Part shown: in pieces, positions 20,699 through 26,074 of the stretch | Layout of the letters: each line of letters opens with the position of its first letter | Numbering within the stretch: position 1 is the first letter of the stretch | NCBI GenBank assembly: GCA_946887105.1 | Contig: CAMPKJ010000041.1 | Location: 1-26,074 of the forward strand | Direction of reading: 5' to 3' | Length of the DNA stretch: 26,074 nt | Origin: an uncultured Acidobacteriota bacterium | GTDB lineage: Bacteria > Acidobacteriota > Thermoanaerobaculia > Gp7-AA8 | Notes under the pieces: model-generated | Told to the model about the DNA's origin: nothing | The model's input: only the letters and a program-made list of their open reading frames with translations | The model's database searches: none | Translations under genes and position numbers: made by a program

Positions 20699-20823
20699 GC
20701 CTGATCGAATGCTAAGCGCCGCAGGTTCAGGCAATTGACGCCTCTATGGCGTTCCATCGCTCAGGTGGCTCACGCCTTGGAGTGGGAGGCTCCCGCAGCA
20801 AAACATTTTTTCAGGAGGAATGG

Positions 20824-21408
20824 ATGCATCGTCGGTCATGGATTCTGGTCTCCCTGCTTTTGGCGCTTGCCGTACCGCTCTCCGCGTCGCAGTTCATCGA
20901 GCTCCCGTTCGATCAGGTTGCACGCGAGTCGACGTATGCCATTCGTGGCCAGGTCACGGAGACCTGGAGCGCGTGGGATGCGTCGCACGACGTGATCTAC
21001 ACCTACGCTACCGTGCGCGTGACCCGTTACTTCGGTGAAGCGACCGGTCCGGACACGCTGGTGGTCCGCGAGGTCGGCGGGACCGTCGACGGCTACACGC
21101 AGGAAGCGATCGGCTTCCCGGCCATCCGTCGCGGCGAGCAGGTGGTGCTGTTCCTCTCCCAGTGGGATGACGGCTCCGAGTACCGCATGCACGCGTTCAA
21201 CCAGGGCAAGTACCTCGTGCAGATGCGTTCCGGCCGCGAAGTGCTGGTGGCGGACCCGGTCAAGCAGGGCGAAGCCCGCATCGCGCGCGATGAGCGCATG
21301 AGCATCTCCACCGAAGCCGCCGGCCTCGGCATCGAAGAGTTCGCAGCGATGGTCGACGCGGCCCGCGCCGGACGCATCTCCGCGGACGTGCATCAGGCTC
21401 GCGACTAA
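20824..21408 (+). CDS. secreted companion of matrixin-like protease, copy 2 (A2), 194 aa
   Basis: Paralogue of A1 with the same order: signal peptide (ILVSLLLALAVPLSAS), QFIELPFDQVARES, VIYTYATVRVTRYFGE, VVREVGGTVDGY, FPAIRRGEQVVLFLSQW and C-terminal helix EEFAAMVDAARAG. Similarity is very high through the middle and low in the C-terminal 50 residues before the final helix. One 56-nt tract is identical to copy 1 at the DNA level (21073-21128). The start follows AGGAGGA 5 nt before the ATG; an upstream extension in frame is unlike the family. The next gene starts 15 nt after the stop, as in copy 1. Confidence 0.8.
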   Translation: MHRRSWILVSLLLALAVPLSASQFIELPFDQVARESTYAIRGQVTETWSAWDASHDVIYTYATVRVTRYFGEATGPDTLVVREVGGTVDGYTQEAIGFPAIRRGEQVVLFLSQWDDGSEYRMHAFNQGKYLVQMRSGREVLVADPVKQGEARIARDERMSISTEAAGLGIEEFAAMVDAARAGRISADVHQARD

Positions 21409-21423
21409 GGAGGACAGATCACC

Positions 21424-22011
21424 ATGAAGAAACAGACGATTCTCGCTCTCGCCATCGCCACCATCATCGTCATGGCCTCGGCCGATCCGGCCATGGCTTA
21501 CGTCCTTCTGTCGCCGCGCCGCACCTGGGCGTCGACCCCGGTCAACGTGCCGGTGTACTCCACCGGCAACAAGACCATCATCGACGGCAGCGGTGGCGTC
21601 GCTGCAGTCGTCGGCGCGGTCAAAGCCTGGGGCATGGTCAGTTCCAACTCGACCAACCAGCAGGCCGTTCGCGGCCAGGCTCCGGCCACGATCATGCTCA
21701 ACAACAACGGCAGGATCTGCAACGGCTCCTGCCTCGCCGCGACGCTCACCGGCTACTACAGCGGCAGCACCATCAATGACGCCGACGTCTACACGAACAC
21801 GAAGTACAAGTTCACCTCGTCTCTCGAGACGGACGGCTGCTCCGGCGAGTTCGACATCAACGGGATCATGGTTCACGAAGTCGGTCACGTGATCGGCATC
21901 GGTCACTCGAACGTGGCCGGTGCGACGATGTATCCGACCGTCAGCTCGTGCAACTTCAACAACCGTACGCTCGAAGCCGACGACCTCGCTGCCAAGAACG
22001 ACCTCTACTAA
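21424..22011 (+). CDS. secreted matrixin-like zinc metalloprotease, copy 2 (B2), 195 aa
   Basis: Paralogue of B1. Zinc site H151, E152, H155 and H161 in HEVGHVIGIGH and Met-turn M169 in ATMYP. The signal peptide ends DPAMA, and the mature part again begins YVLLSPRR without a propeptide. The loop that differs most from copy 1 lies before the zinc helix, at about 100-140 (YSGSTINDADVYTNTKYKFTS), the part that often shapes substrate choice. The ribosome binding site AAGGAGG is close upstream. Catalytic residues are intact in both copies, so neither is decaying. A hairpin follows 17 nt after the stop. Confidence 0.88.
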   Translation: MKKQTILALAIATIIVMASADPAMAYVLLSPRRTWASTPVNVPVYSTGNKTIIDGSGGVAAVVGAVKAWGMVSSNSTNQQAVRGQAPATIMLNNNGRICNGSCLAATLTGYYSGSTINDADVYTNTKYKFTSSLETDGCSGEFDINGIMVHEVGHVIGIGHSNVAGATMYPTVSSCNFNNRTLEADDLAAKNDLY

Positions 22012-22027
22012 TTTCAGCCCTCCGGTA

Positions 22028-22063
22028 AGCGGGCAGTAAGCGGCGTGCTGCTTACTGCCCGCT
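22028..22063 (+). terminator. 14-bp inverted repeat touching the next start codon
   Basis: AGCGGGCAGTAAGC (22028-22041) pairs perfectly with GCTTACTGCCCGCT (22050-22063), 8-nt loop. No T-run follows. It may terminate the protease cassette; because it ends one base before the ATG at 22065, it could also control that gene. Confidence 0.5.
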
Positions 22064-22064
22064 C

Positions 22065-22634
22065 ATGAGCGATATGACAGAGCCGAGAGTCGTTCTCGCC
22101 GCACGGATTGCCGCCGGAGCGGATGGCACGTTCTCCGTCGACATCGACGACGCCGCGGCGGCCCTTCCCGAAGAAGAGAGTTTCCGGTTCATCCTGCAGT
22201 ACTACGCGCGCGTGCTCTTCGAGCTGGTGCGCAGCGAGCGCTCGGTGCGCAGCCTTCCGCGATGGATGGCCGACCTCGCGCAGAACGCTCTCGACTCCGA
22301 CGCCGATCTCTTCGCGCTGGCCGGAGTGGAAGGAAGCCTCGGCCGCACCGTGCGCATGCCGATCGCGGAAGTCCACGTGATCATGCGCCTGGACGGCATC
22401 CGCAACCGCACCATTGCCGGCGATCTCTCGCCATTCCGCGGATCGATGCTGGCGCGGTCCGTTCTGGCGGTCTGTCAGGCCGTGCTGCCGCGCCTCTCGC
22501 CGTCGATGCGCGACGCGGTGCCGGTGGCGCTGGCGAACATGAACGCGTCGTACGAGATGACCCATCGCTACGCCGATCCCGCCAGTCAGCACGAAGTGCC
22601 GGACCTGGCGTACCTCGCGGCGTCATTCGTCTAG
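22065..22634 (+). CDS. hypothetical protein, 189 aa
   Basis: Soluble, probably cytoplasmic protein without a signal peptide. The N-terminal part is acidic (DIDDAAAALPEEE). A helical middle follows (FILQYYARVLFELVRSER, SLPRWMADLAQNAL), then a strand-like VRMPIAEVHVIMRL and a helical C-terminus (RSVLAVCQAVLPRL, MRDAVPVALANMN). No family recognised. ATG 22065 and ATG 22074 are both possible and neither has a Shine-Dalgarno; a perfect hairpin abuts the first. Its last 12 nt overlap the convergent modC gene. Confidence 0.65.
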   Translation: MSDMTEPRVVLAARIAAGADGTFSVDIDDAAAALPEEESFRFILQYYARVLFELVRSERSVRSLPRWMADLAQNALDSDADLFALAGVEGSLGRTVRMPIAEVHVIMRLDGIRNRTIAGDLSPFRGSMLARSVLAVCQAVLPRLSPSMRDAVPVALANMNASYEMTHRYADPASQHEVPDLAYLAASFV

Positions 22635-23243
22635 CGTTTTCTGCTCGATCACCCGCCCGCGCTCGAGTACGACCATCGCCTCGCAGATCGCCTCCACTTC
22701 CTGCATGTGATGCGTGACGTACACCGCCGGTACGGGGAACTCCTCGCGCACGCGCACGAGGTACTGGAGCACGCGGTCGCGCAGCGCGACATCGACGCCC
22801 GCTAGAGGCTCGTCGAGCAGCAGGAGATCCGGCCGCGTCACCAGCGCGCGCGCCAATGCGACGCGTTTGCGCTCGCCGCCGGAGAGACGCTGCACTCCGC
22901 GATCGAGCAGCGGTGCGATCTCCAGCGCTTCGATGATCTCGCCGCCATGCGCATCGCCGCCGTAGAAGATGTTCTGCCGCACCGATCGATGGGGAAACAG
23001 CGCATCGTCCTGCGGCACGTATCCGATGCGGCGATGGCGCGGCGGGACGTCGTTCATCGCGCGTCCGTTCATCTCGATGATGCCCGAATGCGGCTTGCGC
23101 AGTCCGGCGATCAGCTCGAGCAGCGTGGTCTTTCCGGCGCCGGATGGTCCGTACAGCGCCGTCGTTCGCGCGGAGAACGTCGCGGTGACGTCGAGCGTGA
23201 ACTCGGCGAGCGGCAGCACGACATCACGCACGATGAGCGTCAC
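22623..23243 (-). CDS. modC: molybdate ABC transporter ATP-binding protein ModC (short form), 206 aa
   Basis: ATPase of the molybdate/tungstate importer. Complete nucleotide-binding domain: Walker A GPSGAGKTT (about 33-41), Q-loop YVPQDD, signature LSGGERKRVALARAL, Walker B LLLLDEP, D-loop and the H-loop VTHHMQE. It ends at about residue 206, right after the ATPase fold, so the C-terminal TOBE (molybdate-binding) domain of E. coli ModC (352 aa) is absent. The start is GTG 23243, overlapping the end of modB by 20 nt. An in-frame upstream extension would lie entirely within modB. Substrate assignment rests on modA and modE in the same operon. Confidence 0.85.
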   Translation of the reverse strand: MTLIVRDVVLPLAEFTLDVTATFSARTTALYGPSGAGKTTLLELIAGLRKPHSGIIEMNGRAMNDVPPRHRRIGYVPQDDALFPHRSVRQNIFYGGDAHGGEIIEALEIAPLLDRGVQRLSGGERKRVALARALVTRPDLLLLDEPLAGVDVALRDRVLQYLVRVREEFPVPAVYVTHHMQEVEAICEAMVVLERGRVIEQKTLDE

Positions 23244-23883
23244 GCGTCCTCCGCAGAAAGGCTTCCGCAATCCAGATCGCGAGAAAGGCGATCGCGACGG
23301 CGATGCCGAGGAGGCGAAACGCTTCGGCGTCGCGCCCGAGTTGCACGTGGTTGTAAATCGCCAGCGACAGCGTTCTGGTGCGGCCGGGGATGTTGCCGGC
23401 CACGAGAATGGTCGCGCCGAATTCGCCGATCGCGCGCGCGAACGCGAGCAACAGACCGCTGACGATGCCGCGCGCAGCGAGTGGCAGGGTGATGGTGACG
23501 AACACGCGCGTGTCGCTCGCACCGAGCGTGCGCGCGATCTGCTCCAGCCGCGGATTCACTTCCTCGAACGCCACGCGCGCGGCACGCACGAGCAGCGGAA
23601 ACGACATCACCATCATCGCCGCGACCACCGCCCGCCAGGTGAAGACGACGTCGAGGAATCCAAGCGGTCCGCGCCGGCCGAAGAGCTGGAGCAGGATCAG
23701 TCCGGTGGCCACGGGCGGCATCACCAGCGGCAGCGCCACCAGCGTTTCCAGCAATGACTTGCCGCGCCACCGGAAGCGCGCCAGCAGCCAGGCCATGGCC
23801 AGTCCCGGCGGCAGGATGAGCAGCGTCGCAAACGCCGCGGTGCGCAGTGTGAGGGCGAGAATCTGCAGTTCCTCGCCGGTCAC
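23224..23883 (-). CDS. modB: molybdate ABC transporter permease ModB, 219 aa
   Basis: Inner-membrane permease of the binding-protein-dependent type, about five helices. The cytoplasmic coupling (EAA) loop is visible as ARTLGASDTRVFVTITLPLAARGIVSG, and LPLVMPPVATGLILLQLFGRRGPLG is characteristic of ModB. Length is normal. Start GTG 23883 overlaps the modA stop by 4 nt (GTGA), indicating translational coupling. Confidence 0.92.
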   Translation of the reverse strand: MTGEELQILALTLRTAAFATLLILPPGLAMAWLLARFRWRGKSLLETLVALPLVMPPVATGLILLQLFGRRGPLGFLDVVFTWRAVVAAMMVMSFPLLVRAARVAFEEVNPRLEQIARTLGASDTRVFVTITLPLAARGIVSGLLLAFARAIGEFGATILVAGNIPGRTRTLSLAIYNHVQLGRDAEAFRLLGIAVAIAFLAIWIAEAFLRRTRDAHRA

Positions 23884-24557
23884 TGGATGAGGAATCCGTG
23901 CTTGGCAAAGATGCGCAACGCTGCCGGTGATTGCAGATGCCGGAGGAAGCGCATCGCGGCGTCGCGATTCTGTGCGTCACGGAGCAGCGCGAACGGATAC
24001 GAGATCGGCGGACCCTGCGCTCGGGGCACCTGGAACACGACGCGTGCGCGTTGGGCCATACGCGCGTCGGTCTTGTAGACGATCGCTGCTTCGACGTTGC
24101 CCGCGTCGACCGCGGCCAGCGCCGCGCGCACATTTTCGGTGGGGATGACTTTCGGCGCGATGCGCTCCCACATCCCGATCTTCTGCAGCCACGCACGCGC
24201 GTACACGCCGGCGGGAACGGAGGAAGGCTCCGCGAGCGCGACGGAGCGCGCGCGAGAGAGCGGCACGCCGACCACGACGAGCGTGTTCGAGAGCACGCTC
24301 ACGCGCTTCGCGATCCGCCCTTGCCTCGCCAGCTCGTTCATCCATCGTTCATCGGCGGAGAGAAAGAGATCCGCCGGCGCCCCCTGCTGGATCTGCCGCG
24401 CCAGGAGCGACGACGCGCCGAGGTGAACGACGATCCGATCGCGGGTGTACCCCCTGGCGATCTCCTCCACCGCCTCGCTGAGACTGACCGCCGCAAACAC
24501 GCGCACCTCGGCCGCGGAGAGCGAGGTGGTGATCAGGATGGCGAGCAGCAGGCGCAT
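23880..24557 (-). CDS. modA: molybdate-binding periplasmic protein ModA, 225 aa
   Basis: Solute-binding protein that captures molybdate or tungstate. Short signal peptide (LLLAILITTSLSAAE), then VFAAVSLSEAVEEIA, LGASSLLARQIQQGAPADLFLSAD (the serine-containing oxyanion-binding turns), TLVVVG, a middle domain GNVEAAIVYKTDA, and a typical C-terminus AMRFLRHLQSPAALRIFAKHGF. Length is normal. It begins 45 nt after the lipoprotein gene, a gap that holds a palindrome and a TATACT hexamer, so modABC may also have its own promoter. Confidence 0.92.
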   Translation of the reverse strand: MRLLLAILITTSLSAAEVRVFAAVSLSEAVEEIARGYTRDRIVVHLGASSLLARQIQQGAPADLFLSADERWMNELARQGRIAKRVSVLSNTLVVVGVPLSRARSVALAEPSSVPAGVYARAWLQKIGMWERIAPKVIPTENVRAALAAVDAGNVEAAIVYKTDARMAQRARVVFQVPRAQGPPISYPFALLRDAQNRDAAMRFLRHLQSPAALRIFAKHGFLIQ

Positions 24558-24559
24558 CA

Positions 24560-24585
24560 GCGATATCTTCGGGAAAGTATATCGC
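24560..24585 (-). promoter_or_regulatory. palindrome upstream of modA, candidate ModE operator with -10
   Basis: GCGATAT (24560-24566) and ATATCGC (24579-24585) form a 7-bp inverted repeat around 12 nt. The arm bases resemble the TAT-rich CGATAT halves of enterobacterial ModE sites as I recall them. A minus-strand TATACT (24581-24576) lies in the repeat, 18 nt before the modA ATG. Binding here would block transcription of modABC. Confidence 0.5.
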
Positions 24586-24602
24586 CCGCCAGTTGTCAGC
24601 CG

Positions 24603-25073
24603 CTACGGGCACGTCGTCAGATTCACGATCCGAAACTCGAACGACGCCCCGGTGGCCGCGCGCGGCACCGACACCACGTGTACCGGCCGCGCGACGATGG
24701 CCGGACACACGCAATTGGGCCGCCGCTCCTCGAGGATCGATATCTGCAGCGCGCCGCTGACGCGCGTCACCGACTCGATCCGTCCGTCCGTGCACGAGTC
24801 CACTTCGCCGAGCGCGCCAACGATCAGAATCGCGTTCTCGAAGTTCACCGCCGGCAGCGGCGGCTTCGGGGTCATGCCGGCGGTGATCTCGTCCCATACC
24901 TCCGCCCAGCGCGAGTCGCGCGAGATCACTTCGCCGCGCCGTCCGGCCAGCCCCGAGGTCTTGCTCTTGTACACCTCGGTGGTGGGGACCGGCCCGTCGG
25001 TGCCGGTCGGGTTCGATTCACCATTACACGCCGCAAGGAGAATCAGGACGGCCACGATTCGTTGGATGCGCAT
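24603..25073 (-). CDS. lipoprotein of unknown function in the molybdate operon, 156 aa
   Basis: Type II signal peptide with a clear lipobox (LILLAAC, Cys16), a low-complexity linker (NPTGTDGPVPTT) and a domain of about 120 residues. Visible parts: SGLAGRRGEVISRDSRWAEVWDEI, NFENAILIVGALGEVDSCTD, VTRVSGALQISILEE and PNCVCPAIVARPVHVVSVPR. Four or more cysteines may form disulfides. The pattern recalls protease-complex-associated or stress lipoproteins, but I cannot name it. Its ATG overlaps the modE stop (TGATG), so it is coupled to modE and precedes modA. That placement suggests a link with molybdate uptake. Confidence 0.75.
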   Translation of the reverse strand: MRIQRIVAVLILLAACNGESNPTGTDGPVPTTEVYKSKTSGLAGRRGEVISRDSRWAEVWDEITAGMTPKPPLPAVNFENAILIVGALGEVDSCTDGRIESVTRVSGALQISILEERRPNCVCPAIVARPVHVVSVPRAATGASFEFRIVNLTTCP

Positions 25074-25417
25074 CACAGGAGCTCCTTCATCTTCTTCCAC
25101 ATCGGCTCGGCCGATTGGGCCGCTTTTTCCTCGATTTTGCGATAGAGCGCGAGCACGTTCCGGCCAGCGGCGGTGAGCTGCGCGCCGCCTTGTGCCGGGC
25201 CTCCGCGTTCCTTTTCCACCAGCGGAGCGCGGAACGCCGCGTTCATCGTGCGCACCAGCGTCCAGGCGCGCATGTACGACATGCCCAGCTCGCCCGCGGC
25301 CGCGCGGATCGAGCCGGTGCGCGCGATGGCGTCGAGCAGGTCCGCCTTCCCGGGGCCGAGGACGATCGTGCCGTCGTCGCCGACGATGCGGATCCGTGGA
25401 CGCAGCGAGTAGTGCAC
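25073..25417 (-). CDS. ModE-type winged-helix regulator (DNA-binding domain only), 114 aa
   Basis: Corresponds to the N-terminal domain of ModE. The helix-turn-helix is visible as ADLLDAIARTGSIRAAAGELGMSYMRAWTLVRTMN, followed by the wing (FRAPLVEKERGGPAQGGAQLTAAG) and a dimerisation helix. The C-terminal molybdate-binding di-Mop domain of E. coli ModE (262 aa) is absent, so molybdate sensing must come from elsewhere, or it is constitutive. The start is GTG 25417; a TACCAT hexamer ends 6 nt before it. An in-frame upstream extension would run through the promoter and the divergent gene. First gene of the operon. Confidence 0.85.
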   Translation of the reverse strand: MHYSLRPRIRIVGDDGTIVLGPGKADLLDAIARTGSIRAAAGELGMSYMRAWTLVRTMNAAFRAPLVEKERGGPAQGGAQLTAAGRNVLALYRKIEEKAAQSAEPMWKKMKELL

Positions 25418-25423
25418 GGAGGC

Positions 25424-25441
25424 ATGGTAGCGCCCTACAAT
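25424..25441. promoter_or_regulatory. divergent -10 elements of the modE operon and a lipoprotein gene
   Basis: TACCAT (25429-25424, -) ends 6 nt before the modE GTG. TACAAT (25436-25441, +) ends 14 nt before the ATG at 25456. The two promoters share the 38-bp intergenic region, so they probably compete. Confidence 0.4.
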
Positions 25442-25455
25442 GTCCGCACGTCCAT

Positions 25456-25854
25456 ATGCGCGTCGCTGTTGCAGTCCTCTCACTCTGGCTCTCCGCCTGC
25501 GCGACCGTCCCGCCGCGCGTCGAGCCCGGCGTCCTCTCCGATCGCGTCTTCTGCGGGCTCTCCATTCCCGGCGGTGGAACGGTCTCGCAGCAGGAACTGG
25601 ATGCGTTCATCCTCGAAGTGGTCGAGCCGCGCTTCCCGCAGGGCTTCACGATGTGGCGCGCGCAGGGGCGCTGGCGCGGCGGCGCCGAAGAGGTGATGGT
25701 GATCGAGATCCTTCATTCGTACGAAGCGCGGCACGAGGAAGCAGTCGCGGAGATCGCCGATGAATACCGGCGGCGCTTCCGGCAGGAGGCGGTGCTGCGG
25801 GTGATGATGCCCGCGCGGATGGAGTTTGTCGAAGCGGCGACGGAGGAACCATGA
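25456..25854 (+). CDS. DUF3574-type lipoprotein, 132 aa
   Basis: Lipoprotein signal peptide with lipobox LSAC (Cys15). The mature domain starts with a strand around VFCGLSIPGGGTVSQQELDAFILEVVEPRFPQGFTMW, then ARGRW-like AQGRWRGG and a helical C-terminus (YEARHEEAVAEIADEYRRRF). This matches my memory of the DUF3574 family, of unknown function. The stop overlaps the start of the next gene (ATGA), so the two form an operon. Membrane-attached in the periplasm. Confidence 0.75.
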   Translation: MRVAVAVLSLWLSACATVPPRVEPGVLSDRVFCGLSIPGGGTVSQQELDAFILEVVEPRFPQGFTMWRAQGRWRGGAEEVMVIEILHSYEARHEEAVAEIADEYRRRFRQEAVLRVMMPARMEFVEAATEEP

Positions 25855-26074
25855 CCGCATATGAGCCCACCTCACGCCGTCCGATCGCCGGCATGTTCCG
25901 CAGCACCGCGCGCGCACTGGTGGAGGTGGCCGTGCGCGCCGGCATTCATCCGGATGTCTTTTCGTACGCGTCGATCCTCGTCGCGGGCATCGCGGGAATC
26001 CTCTTCTGGCAGTCGACGCGTCATCCGAAGTTCCTCATCCTCGGCGTCGCGTTTGCGCTGATCCGGCTGTGGCT
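25851..26074 (+). CDS. CDP-alcohol phosphatidyltransferase family protein, N-terminal part
   Basis: The window ends 74 codons into this gene. The visible part has the usual beginning of CDP-alcohol phosphatidyltransferases: VEVAVRAGIHPDVFSYASILVAGIAGILFW, then a second hydrophobic stretch LILGVAFALIRLW. The hallmark DGxxAR metal-binding motif would come just past the window, so it could not be checked. The ATG overlaps the lipoprotein stop by ATGA and has GGAGGAA upstream. Likely inner-membrane phospholipid synthesis. Confidence 0.75.
   Translation, partial: MTAYEPTSRRPIAGMFRSTARALVEVAVRAGIHPDVFSYASILVAGIAGILFWQSTRHPKFLILGVAFALIRLW

Larger units (their letters stand above)
19386..22011 (+). 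repeat. tandem duplication of the A-B protease cassette
   Basis: Two copies of the same two-gene unit: A1-B1 (19386-20603) and A2-B2 (20824-22011). In each, A and B are 15 nt apart and both proteins are exported. Overall divergence is considerable, but some blocks are almost identical in DNA (19638-19693 with 21073-21128). Confidence 0.85.

Noticed and set aside
20770..20800. Possible second copy of the palindromic element (TTGGAGTG followed by GGGAGGCTCCC)
   Set aside because: Only eight bases match the arm and no matching second arm or inner hairpins follow.
22623..23522. Longer ModC start upstream of GTG 23243
   Set aside because: The extra 93 codons lie entirely within modB and translate to Ser/Arg-rich sequence unlike an ABC ATPase.
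1..26074. CRISPR array, insertion sequence, prophage or integrase
   Set aside because: No regularly spaced identical repeats, transposase or integrase motifs, or attachment-site duplication of the tRNA end were seen.

Overview
The window is GC-rich, densely packed bacterial chromosome. Gene families point to the Acidobacteriota or a close relative: a zinc-finger/TPR/CHAT protein, a periplasmic S9 peptidase, an FHA-GAF-SpoIIE phosphatase, matrixin-like proteases with a companion protein, and an aldolase/short-chain dehydrogenase fusion. This assignment rests on family flavour only. UGA is an ordinary stop in most genes here (for example 1141-1143, 5998-6000 and 7605-7607).

The main result is two probable selenoprotein genes about 2 kb apart. 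In each, one in-frame UGA falls exactly at the first cysteine of a thiol-redox CxxC motif. One (6000-6344, +) is an ArsC/Spx-family protein with a U-T-S-C motif. It is translationally coupled to a BFD-like [2Fe-2S] protein. The other (7609-8913, -) is an exported thioredoxin-fold/TPR protein with a W-U-H-T-C motif. In both, the RNA just after the UGA can fold into a SECIS-like structure. A gene caller that treats UGA as stop would truncate or miss both.

Layout. 1-5148: end of an unidentified gene, a trypsin-like (NAL1-type) protease, then on the minus strand a zinc-finger/TM/TPR/CHAT protein followed by an unknown 240-residue protein. 5379-5454: tRNA-Ala(GGC) with its own promoter and terminator. 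5538-6616: redox operon (small basic protein, [2Fe-2S] protein, ArsC-Sec, small membrane protein). 6617-6926: non-coding stretch with twin operator-like repeats and a candidate structured RNA ending in a strong terminator. 6927-13120: glycosyltransferase, thioredoxin-Sec/TPR, S9 peptidase, VanZ-like protein, FHA-GAF-PP2C phosphatase. 13144-17007: aldolase/SDR fusion carrying a palindromic repeat inside its coding sequence, MbfA-like ferritin/VIT1 protein, cold-shock protein with a Shine-Dalgarno-masking hairpin, and two very small charged proteins. 17040-19185: MHS-type MFS transporter and a secreted unknown protein. 19386-22011: a two-gene cassette (secreted companion plus matrixin-like zinc protease) present twice in tandem. 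22065-25417: unknown protein, then a molybdate operon modE-lipoprotein-modA-modB-modC with a palindrome before modA. 25456-26074: DUF3574-type lipoprotein and the start of a CDP-alcohol phosphatidyltransferase.

Two start-site styles coexist. Some genes have strong Shine-Dalgarno sequences (115, 16422, 16565, 16837, 19386, 20007, 20824, 21424). Others have no Shine-Dalgarno but a -10-like hexamer 6-9 nt before the start codon (5148, 5538, 6927, 8913, 11084, 11480, 15155, 18383, 25417), suggesting leaderless transcripts.
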